Shown: positions 8,139 through 12,595 of the stretch, piece by piece | How the letters are laid out: the number at the start of each line of letters is the position of its first letter | Numbering within the stretch: the stretch's first letter is position 1 | From: an uncultured Clostridia bacterium | Lineage (GTDB): Bacteria; Bacillota; Clostridia; Christensenellales; Borkfalkiaceae | Direction: 5' to 3' | NCBI GenBank assembly: GCA_947629735.1 | Contig: CANREX010000032.1 | Coordinates: 1 to 12,595 of the forward strand | Length of the DNA: 12,595 nucleotides | Notes under the pieces: generated by a model | What the model was told of the DNA's origin: nothing | The model's input: the letters and a program-made list of their open reading frames with translations, nothing else | The model's database searches: none | Program-made: the position numbers and the translations under genes

Positions 8139-8160
8139 ATAAACAAAAGTTTTTGTTTAT
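8139..8160. promoter_or_regulatory. 22-bp palindrome over the uvrB start site, candidate LexA-type operator
   Basis: Arms ATAAACAAAA and TTTTGTTTAT flank a central GT, forming a perfect 10+2+10 inverted repeat. It overlaps the edge of the -10 and the predicted +1 (about 8152). Nested inside, 8141-8152 reads AAAC-AAAA-GTTT on the plus strand. This resembles the Firmicutes SOS box GAAC-N4-GTTC, with the outermost base changed symmetrically on both sides. Because transcription would start inside the palindrome, the RNA would not carry both arms, which favours a DNA operator over an RNA hairpin. That LexA is the binder is inferred; A/T-rich palindromes of this kind could serve another repressor. 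Confidence 0.45.
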
Positions 8161-8187
8161 TATACAACCCTTTCGCCGCAAAATCAA
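8159..8187 (-). promoter_or_regulatory. Predicted uvrBA promoter
   Basis: On the minus strand, TTGATT (8187-8182, 4 of 6) is followed by exactly 17 bp and TATAAT (8164-8159, 6 of 6). The implied start is near 8152 and the leader is about 26 nt. The -10 abuts the palindrome at 8139-8160. Confidence 0.7.
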
Positions 8188-8247
8188 ACAATAAACGGCA
8201 TTACGTTTTAAGTTTTTCCACCTGTCGGCATTTTAATTCCCGCAACG

Positions 8248-8273
8248 CGCCCGTACGCGCCGTTTTACGGGCG
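8248..8273. other. Inverted repeat of unknown role upstream of uvrB
   Basis: Arms CGCCCGTA and TACGGGCG (8 bp each) flank a 10-base loop; an alternative pairing of flanking TTCCCGC and GCGGGAA also exists. There is no T-run on either side, so it is a poor terminator. It lies between the hairpin after the histidine kinase and the uvrB promoter. I see no gene in 8127-8416. Confidence 0.3.
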
Positions 8274-8362
8274 GGAAAAGAGAGGAAATCAACGTGCTTG
8301 CGTTGAAAATAACGGCGGACAGGAAGAGGGCGGAATCAACGGGCTTGCGCGGAAAACGGCAG

Positions 8363-8389
8363 GCGGCGGAGCGCAGAGCGCTCCGCCGC
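8363..8389 (-). terminator. Hairpin after the two-component operon, possible terminator
   Basis: A perfect 12-bp stem (arms 8363-8374 and 8378-8389, GCGGCGGAGCGC and its complement) closes a 3-base loop. It begins 27 bp beyond the histidine kinase stop. On the minus strand the stem is followed by CTGCCGTTTTCC, so the T-run is short and displaced by six bases. It may terminate imperfectly or allow some read-through towards uvrB. Confidence 0.5.
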
Positions 8390-8416
8390 GAAAGGCGTTT
8401 TCAAACTTTCACAAAG

Positions 8417-9871
8417 TTATTGCAAGCTGTCGACCGCGGGGAAGTCCACATAAAACGTCGAGCCGTAGCCCTCTTCCGACGTCACGCCGTACTCGAACGC
8501 GTGGTTTGAAAGTATAGCCTTGACTATGCTCAGCCCGAGCCCCGTCCCCTTTATCGGGCGGGTGTGGGAATCGTTGCTGCGGTAGTACCTGTCCCAGATG
8601 TGCGAAAGTTCTTCGTCGTTAATCCCCTTGCCCGTATCCCGCACGGAAAATTTTATCCTGTTCTCCTCCGCGGAATATTTAAGCGTTATATAGACGTACT
8701 TGTCCTCGCCCGTGTAGTTGACGGCGTTGGATATCAGATTGTATAACACCTGCCCTATCTTCTCCTCGTCCGCAAAGGTGTAAAGGTTGGGGTCGATGTC
8801 CACCATTATGTTGTAGCCCTGCGTTTCGGTGAGATATCCGAACTTGTTTATAACGCCGTAGAGGTATTCGGTAAGATTGAACACCTTCTTGTTGAGTTGG
8901 TCTATCCCCGCGCTTATCTTTGAAGTGCTTAAAACGTCGTTTACAAGCCCCGTGAGCCTGTCCGATTCGTCTATTATGACCTGCAAGTGCTTGTTGCGCT
9001 TTTGCTTGTCGTCGCCCGAAATCTCCTGTATCATCGAAGCGTACGCCTTTATCATTGTGAGGGGCGTCTTTAAATCGTGCGAGACGTTGGCTATAAGCTC
9101 TTTCTGGAAATCCCCGCTCTTTTTTATCTCGTCCTTCATGTAGTTGAGGGCGGCGGAGAGATCCGCTATCTCGGAATACTGCGCGGAGGCGAACTCCACC
9201 GAATAATCGCCCGCGGCGAGCCTTTTGGCGGTTGCCGACATGTCGCGAAGAGGTCTGGAAAGTTTTTCCGCCACAAAGTAGGACACGAAGAACGTTATCG
9301 CTATCGCGGCGGCGGCTATGATTATTATATACAGCTGCATCTGCCTTACGGACTGCGCTATCGAACTGAGCGGATATCTGACGAGCACCATGCACTCCCG
9401 CCCGCCGCACTCCTCGCAACCCACGAAGTTCAGCGTATATCCGCCGTCGGTGTGAGTGCTGTAAACACTCGTCTTGCCTTCCGCCCACTCGCCCGAATTT
9501 TCCTGCGCGGCGAGCAATATATCCGACCAGCTCTGCGTCGCCTTGAAGCCGTAGGGCATGAGGACTTCTCCCCCGTCGCCGATGACAAACGCGTCCGCGC
9601 CCGTGACGAGGGTCAGCTCTTTAAGCTCGCTCTCCTTTTCCGTTATGGGCTTTGCCGAGCGCACGATCGCGCAGACTTCCTCCCCCGTTCCGCTTATGCG
9701 CGCCTTCGCGCGGTTGTAGAACGCGTTGCCCAAAACGCCGTAGCTGACCAACGCGATTATCATTATTATCGCCACGGTGAGCAGGGAAAAGGACCGCCAC
9801 AGCAAGACGTTCGTCTTGACTATGCGGTTTAAGCCCTTCTTTTCGCTTTTTTTCTTGCTTTCAGACTTCAA
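8417..9871 (-). CDS. Membrane sensor histidine kinase
   Basis: This 484-residue protein has a basic N-terminus and a first membrane segment at about 23-48. An extracytoplasmic sensor region spans about 50-178 and a second membrane segment is at about 180-200 (YIIIIAAAAIAITFFVSYFV). A HAMP linker covers about 200-255. The HisKA domain has phospho-acceptor His265 in NVSHDLKTPLTMIKAY. The HATPase_c domain has N-box NLISNAVNYT (378-387), G1 DTGKGI (412-417) and G2 GTGLGLSI (442-449). It is a complete orthodox PhoR/VanS-like kinase that would phosphorylate the regulator encoded just upstream. The sensor region ends in an unusual cluster GCEECGGREC (C152, C155, C160). The start is TTG at 9871, 11 bp inside the regulator gene, with GGAGTGGG upstream; no in-frame ATG precedes the first membrane segment. 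The signal is unknown; an envelope or redox/metal stimulus is only a guess. Confidence 0.95.
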   Translation of the reverse strand: MKSESKKKSEKKGLNRIVKTNVLLWRSFSLLTVAIIMIIALVSYGVLGNAFYNRAKARISGTGEEVCAIVRSAKPITEKESELKELTLVTGADAFVIGDGGEVLMPYGFKATQSWSDILLAAQENSGEWAEGKTSVYSTHTDGGYTLNFVGCEECGGRECMVLVRYPLSSIAQSVRQMQLYIIIIAAAAIAITFFVSYFVAEKLSRPLRDMSATAKRLAAGDYSVEFASAQYSEIADLSAALNYMKDEIKKSGDFQKELIANVSHDLKTPLTMIKAYASMIQEISGDDKQKRNKHLQVIIDESDRLTGLVNDVLSTSKISAGIDQLNKKVFNLTEYLYGVINKFGYLTETQGYNIMVDIDPNLYTFADEEKIGQVLYNLISNAVNYTGEDKYVYITLKYSAEENRIKFSVRDTGKGINDEELSHIWDRYYRSNDSHTRPIKGTGLGLSIVKAILSNHAFEYGVTSEEGYGSTFYVDFPAVDSLQ

Positions 9872-10526
9872 ATTTATAACCCACTCCGCGCAGCGTGACT
9901 ATGAATTTGCGGTATTGCTTCAAATTTGCGCGCAGCATCTTTATGTGCGTGTCCACAGTGCGGTCGTCGCCGTAGAAATCGAACCCCCACACGTCGTAAA
10001 GCAGTTTTTCGCGGGTGAGCGCCACCCCCTTGTTCTTGATAAAATAAAAGAGTATCTCGTATTCCTTGGGGGTAAGGTCTATCTTTTCCCCGTCCACAAA
10101 GACGTTGCGCCCCGTCATGTCCACCGTCAAGCCCTCGAACGTCTTGACGCCGTCGTCCTCGTCCCTCTGGCTGCGGCGCTTGGTGACGGCGTTTATGCGC
10201 GCCATTATCTCCTTGGGGGAGAACGGCTTTGTCACGTAGTCGTCCACGCCTATCTCAAAGCCGTGTAGCTTGTCGTATTCCTCGCCGCGCGCCGAGAGCA
10301 TGATGACGGGAATATCCTTGAACTTCTTTATCTCCTTTACGCTCGAAAAGCCGTCGAGGCGGGGCATCATCACGTCCATCAAAATTATGTCGTAATCGTT
10401 TTCCCTGCACATTCTGACGGCTTCCATTCCGTCCGCCGCCTCGTAGGCTTCGTTGCCCTCGAACTCGACATACTCCTTCAAGACGTTTCTTATCATCTCT
10501 TCGTCGTCTACTATCAGAACTTTCAT
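9861..10526 (-). CDS. OmpR/PhoB-family response regulator
   Basis: This 221-residue protein has a receiver domain (about 1-118) with acidic pocket D7/D8, phospho-acceptor Asp51 in LMDVMMP, the switch Ser78 in MLSAR and Lys100 in VTKPFSP. A C-terminal winged-helix DNA-binding domain (about 125-221) contains the typical LTPKEYEILFYFIKN and RTVDTHIKMLR (recognition helix) segments. It is the transcriptional output of the histidine kinase gene that follows and overlaps it by 11 bp. The ATG at 10526 is preceded by a perfect AGGAGG (10533-10538) with a 6-bp spacer, the strongest ribosome-binding site in the window. Target genes cannot be told from the sequence; autoregulation is common for such pairs but no repeated binding site was recognised in the upstream region. 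Confidence 0.96.
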   Translation of the reverse strand: MKVLIVDDEEMIRNVLKEYVEFEGNEAYEAADGMEAVRMCRENDYDIILMDVMMPRLDGFSSVKEIKKFKDIPVIMLSARGEEYDKLHGFEIGVDDYVTKPFSPKEIMARINAVTKRRSQRDEDDGVKTFEGLTVDMTGRNVFVDGEKIDLTPKEYEILFYFIKNKGVALTREKLLYDVWGFDFYGDDRTVDTHIKMLRANLKQYRKFIVTLRGVGYKFEV

Positions 10527-10561
10527 CGCCGACCTCCTCTATGCGATTTCTCTACACCTTA

Positions 10562-10590
10562 ATTATAAACGCAGCGACGTCAAACTTCAA
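10562..10590 (-). promoter_or_regulatory. Predicted promoter of the two-component operon
   Basis: On the minus strand, TTGAAG (10590-10585, 4 of 6) is followed by 17 bp and TATAAT (10567-10562, 6 of 6). The implied start is near 10555, giving a leader of about 29 nt with AGGAGG. It diverges from the radical SAM promoter, whose -35 begins 53 bp further on. Confidence 0.6.
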
Positions 10591-10643
10591 TGCCGTAACA
10601 ATGAAAAAACAGTGAATTTTTTATAAAAAAATCGTTTTCCCGC

Positions 10644-10672
10644 TTGACATACGCCGAAAAGTGCACTATAAT
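10644..10672 (+). promoter_or_regulatory. Full-consensus sigma-A promoter of the radical SAM operon
   Basis: TTGACA (10644-10649) and TATAAT (10667-10672) match consensus at all twelve positions with the optimal 17-bp spacer. The region just upstream (10612-10632) is almost pure A/T and could act as an UP element. The implied +1 is about 10679. A promoter this strong is usually held off by a repressor, and a LexA-like box sits on the start site. Confidence 0.88.
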
Positions 10673-10679
10673 ACCAATA

Positions 10680-10693
10680 CAAACATATGTTCT
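10680..10693. promoter_or_regulatory. Candidate LexA (SOS) box
   Basis: The 14 bases CAAACATATGTTCT match the Bacillus LexA consensus CGAACATATGTTCG at 12 of 14 positions, with the palindromic core AACATATGTT intact. The box covers the predicted +1, so a bound repressor would block initiation. Its placement, and the DNA-repair family of the gene it precedes, both fit SOS control. LexA binding is inferred. Confidence 0.75.
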
Positions 10694-10715
10694 TTTACGC
10701 GAACGGGAAATTTTT

Positions 10716-10760
10716 ATGCGCAAAAGACGGGTTTGGATTTCAAGGGGGAAACGCGTATGA
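10716..10760 (+). CDS. Possible 14-codon leader peptide upstream of the radical SAM gene
   Basis: ATG at 10716 opens a frame encoding MRKRRVWISRGKRV and stops with TGA at 10758-10760, which overlaps the ATG of the radical SAM gene (ATGA). It lies wholly within the predicted transcript. A weak GGGAAA is placed about 6 bp upstream. Six of the 14 residues are Arg or Lys. The overlap would allow translational coupling, but such short frames are common by chance, and the main gene has its own good ribosome-binding site (AAGGGGG) inside this frame. Confidence 0.25.
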   Translation: MRKRRVWISRGKRV

Positions 10761-12013
10761 TAGACGCTGCGAGACTTGCAATATTGACAGAAAGCGCCAA
10801 ATACGACGTTTCCTGCTCCTCTTCCGGCTCCTCGCGGGCGAATCGGAAAGGGGGCTTGGGTAACGCTTCCGTCGGCGGGATATGCCACTCCTTTACCCCC
10901 GACGGAAGATGTATATCCCTGTTGAAAATTTTAATGAGCAACGATTGCCTCTACGACTGCGAATACTGCCCCAACCGCGTAAGCGCCGACGTGAAACGCG
11001 CCACCGTCACGCCCGACGAGGTGTGCGAGCTTGTCATAAACTTTTACAAGCGCAATTACATAGAAGGGCTGTTTTTGTCCTCGGCGGTGTTCGATTCCCC
11101 CAACCGCACCATGGAACTGCTGTGCGAGACGGTGATAAAGCTGAGAAAAGTATACAACTTCCACGGATATATACACTTGAAAGGCATACCGTACGCGGAC
11201 GACGTCATCATCATGCGCGCCGCGAAATTCGTGGACAGAATGAGCTTCAACGTCGAGCTGCCGAGCGAAAAATCGCTTAGACTTCTCGCCCCGCAAAAGA
11301 CTAAGGAAAGCCTTTTGAATCCCATGAAAAAACTGCGCCTCGCCCAGATATGCGAGAGCGAAAATCACGTGCGCAAGGGCAGGATAATCCCCGCGGGACA
11401 GACTACGCAGATGATAATAGGCGCGTCCCCCGAAAGCGACGGGGAAATCCTCCGCCTTACCGAGGCATTGTACAGAAAAATGGGGCTGAAAAGGGTTTAC
11501 TACTCCTCCTATATCCCCGTCGTGAAGAGCGCGCGCCTGCCCTCCTGCGGGGCTGGGCTGCTGCGCGAGCACAGGCTGTATCAGGCGGATTGGCTGATAC
11601 GCTTTTACGGCTTCGACGTAGACGAGATATGCGGCGCGGGCGAAAACCTCTCCCCCGAATACGACCCGAAATGCGCGTGGGCACTCAAAAACATGCACCT
11701 TTTCCCCGTGGAAGTCAACACAGCTCCCCTCGAAATGCTGCTGAGAGTGCCCGGGATAGGGGCGAAGGGCGCGTACAGGATAATGCAGGCGCGCAAATTT
11801 ACCGCGCTCGGGTTCGATAATCTCGCAAAAATGCACATAATAATAAAGCGGGCGAAGCACTTTATAACCTGCAAGGGCAAATTTTACGGCTCGGAAAGCG
11901 GGCAAGCCGTGCGGGCGGCGCTCGCCATAGACGGCAGGCGGGAAATCGACGAGCAGCTGAGCATGTTCTCCTCCTCCGAGGTAGCTCTCAGCGCGCTGAC
12001 GGGCGAAATTTAA
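10757..12013 (+). CDS. Putative DNA modification/repair radical SAM protein (TIGR03916-like)
   Basis: This 418-residue protein matches the family named 'putative DNA modification/repair radical SAM protein' (rSAM_link_UDG), recognised from memory. The N-terminus has AAKYDVSCSSSGSSR-like and GICHSFTPDGRCISLLKIL segments. The radical SAM cluster is C64-x3-C68-x2-C71 (DCLYDCEYCPNR), followed by the family stretch FYKRNYIEGLFLSSAVF (96-112) and GYIHLKGIPYADD (137-149). A C-terminal helix-hairpin-helix region (LLRVPGIGAKGAYRIMQARKF, 328-348, plus a second degenerate copy to about 370) should bind DNA backbone non-specifically. Extra cysteines C20, C43 and C52 may have a structural role. I chose ATG 10757 because AAGGGGG lies 7 bp before it. 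A longer frame starting at GTG 10661 would begin upstream of +1. Activity on DNA, perhaps repair of a lesion by radical chemistry as in spore photoproduct lyase, is inferred; no reaction is established to my knowledge. Confidence 0.92.
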   Translation: MIDAARLAILTESAKYDVSCSSSGSSRANRKGGLGNASVGGICHSFTPDGRCISLLKILMSNDCLYDCEYCPNRVSADVKRATVTPDEVCELVINFYKRNYIEGLFLSSAVFDSPNRTMELLCETVIKLRKVYNFHGYIHLKGIPYADDVIIMRAAKFVDRMSFNVELPSEKSLRLLAPQKTKESLLNPMKKLRLAQICESENHVRKGRIIPAGQTTQMIIGASPESDGEILRLTEALYRKMGLKRVYYSSYIPVVKSARLPSCGAGLLREHRLYQADWLIRFYGFDVDEICGAGENLSPEYDPKCAWALKNMHLFPVEVNTAPLEMLLRVPGIGAKGAYRIMQARKFTALGFDNLAKMHIIIKRAKHFITCKGKFYGSESGQAVRAALAIDGRREIDEQLSMFSSSEVALSALTGEI

Positions 12014-12079
12014 CACGGCAAAGGCGACATCGTACGCGGCGGCGAAATCCGACTCGGCAAAGGCGACTTCATACTCGGC
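12002..12079 (+). repeat. Two-copy 39-bp tandem duplication across the radical SAM stop codon
   Basis: Unit 1 (12002-12040) and unit 2 (12041-12079) agree at 32 of 39 positions by hand alignment, with identical blocks GGCGAAAT and CGGCAAAGGCGAC. Unit 1 holds the last three codons of the radical SAM gene (Gly-Glu-Ile) and its TAA; where unit 1 has TAA, unit 2 has CGA. The 39-bp period is exactly 13 codons. A third decayed start (GGCGGAAT) may follow near 12083. Confidence 0.8.
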
Positions 12080-12111
12080 TCGGGCGGAATTGCGGTACAT
12101 AGTGTGACGAG

Positions 12112-12595
12112 ATGACTTATTATTTGGTAGACGGAAGCGAGGAATGTTTTTTCACCGCGGTGTTCGAAGCGTTCAAAGACAGGGACTGCATAATCACCCG
12201 CGAGAGGGATTTGCAGCTGGGGCTGGGCTACGAACTGCGCGAGGTGACGCCGGACGGCGAAAAGTGCGAGCGGGTCAAGAAAAAGCTGCGCGCGCTCGAT
12301 AAATTATGCCTTGAAGACATAGCGCTCGTCTTGCGCAGCTGCGACCAGCTGAAAGAACAGACGGCGTTCGGATATATCAGGCTGATAATAGCGCGCGGCG
12401 GGGCGGTGCGAAACATGTACGCCGAGCCCGCCGTCATGGAAATGACTGCGCTGCGCGACAAGGTAACGGGGGAAATACACAAATTGAAGGGCTTTTTGCG
12501 CTTTATAGAAAACTCCGAGGGCATGCTGTACGCCCCCTACTCTCCCGACAACGACATAACCGACCTGCTCGCCCCGCACTTTGCACGCAGATTTT
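12112..12595 (+). CDS. TIGR03915/DUF4130-type putative DNA metabolism protein (3' end outside window)
   Basis: The frame from ATG 12112 is open to the window edge, giving 161 residues, MTYYLVDGSEECFFTAVF onward; I translated it by hand. The conserved block EIHKLKGFLRFIENSEGMLYA, followed by SPDNDITDLLAPHFARRF at the edge, is the hallmark I recall for the TIGR03915/DUF4130 family, which is found next to or fused with uracil-DNA-glycosylase-like domains and beside TIGR03916 radical SAM proteins. The missing part should be roughly the last third. No signal peptide or membrane segment is seen. An in-frame TAG at 12100-12102 rules out an earlier start. The Shine-Dalgarno is poor (GACGAG). It is 98 bp beyond the radical SAM TAA, but its ATG overlaps by ATGA a TGA in the continued radical SAM frame. 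The function is unknown; a joint DNA-repair role with its partner is inferred. Confidence 0.9.
   Translation, partial: MTYYLVDGSEECFFTAVFEAFKDRDCIITRERDLQLGLGYELREVTPDGEKCERVKKKLRALDKLCLEDIALVLRSCDQLKEQTAFGYIRLIIARGGAVRNMYAEPAVMEMTALRDKVTGEIHKLKGFLRFIENSEGMLYAPYSPDNDITDLLAPHFARRF

Noticed and set aside
8294..8509. 71-codon plus-strand frame across the gap after the histidine kinase
   Set aside because: It is Arg-rich low-complexity translation of a GC-rich hairpin and runs into the kinase gene on the other strand; no ribosome-binding site.
10689..10704. GTTC-N8-GAAC inverted repeat just after the LexA-like box
   Set aside because: Four-base arms with an 8-base spacer are expected by chance and do not fit a LexA site.
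10661..10756. N-terminal extension of the radical SAM gene from GTG 10661 (32 extra codons)
   Set aside because: The GTG lies upstream of the -10 box and of the predicted +1, has no ribosome-binding site, and the added residues do not look like family sequence. ATG 10757 has AAGGGGG at the right distance.
10931..12100. 389-codon minus-strand open frame opposite the radical SAM gene
   Set aside because: It is antisense to a gene with an intact radical SAM motif, promoter and ribosome-binding site. Its repeated N-terminal residues only mirror the 39-bp duplication.

Overview
The window looks like a chromosomal segment of a Gram-positive anaerobe, most likely a Clostridia-class Firmicute. This rests on protein family content (COG2509-type and HI0933/BaiN-type flavoproteins, a clostridial ferritin-like protein, the TIGR03916/TIGR03915 DNA-repair pair), sigma-A type promoters, a Bacillus/Clostridium-style LexA box, and G+C-rich genes separated by A+T-rich gaps. 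No rRNA, tRNA, CRISPR array, insertion sequence or phage gene was seen. The organism assignment is an inference.

Layout. Seven genes occupy positions 1-10526 on the minus strand and two lie on the plus strand at 10757-12595. From the left edge: a COG2509 FAD-dependent dehydrogenase cut by the window edge (1-1334); a HI0933/BaiN-family flavoprotein whose stop overlaps the start of the first gene by 8 bp (1327-2508); a small ferritin-like diiron protein (2545-3054); a gap with a promoter, helically phased T-tracts and a strong terminator (3055-3327); uvrA (3328-6150) and uvrB (6159-8126) as a two-gene excision-repair operon; a gap with the uvrB promoter and two hairpins (8127-8416); a sensor histidine kinase (8417-9871) and its OmpR-type response regulator (9861-10526), overlapping by 11 bp. 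A divergent promoter region (10527-10756) then separates these from a plus-strand pair: a TIGR03916-type radical SAM protein with a C-terminal helix-hairpin-helix region (10757-12013), and a TIGR03915/DUF4130-type protein (12112 to beyond the right edge).

How the genes work together. Two modules concern DNA repair: uvrBA (UvrAB damage recognition) and the radical SAM/DUF4130 pair, whose biochemical activity is, to my knowledge, not established. The radical SAM gene has a fully consensus promoter (TTGACA-17-TATAAT) with a LexA-like palindrome exactly at the predicted transcription start. The uvrB start is covered by a 22-bp palindrome with the same AAC-N4-GTT core. This suggests that both modules belong to the SOS response. 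The two-component pair in between has its own promoter and probably senses an envelope signal.

The most interesting points are the SOS-linked radical SAM module; a 39-bp tandem duplication across the radical SAM stop codon, after which the frame stays open and ends in an ATGA overlap with the next gene; a promoter that places +1 exactly on the ATG of the BaiN-like flavoprotein (leaderless mRNA); and phased T-tracts just upstream of the ferritin-like promoter.
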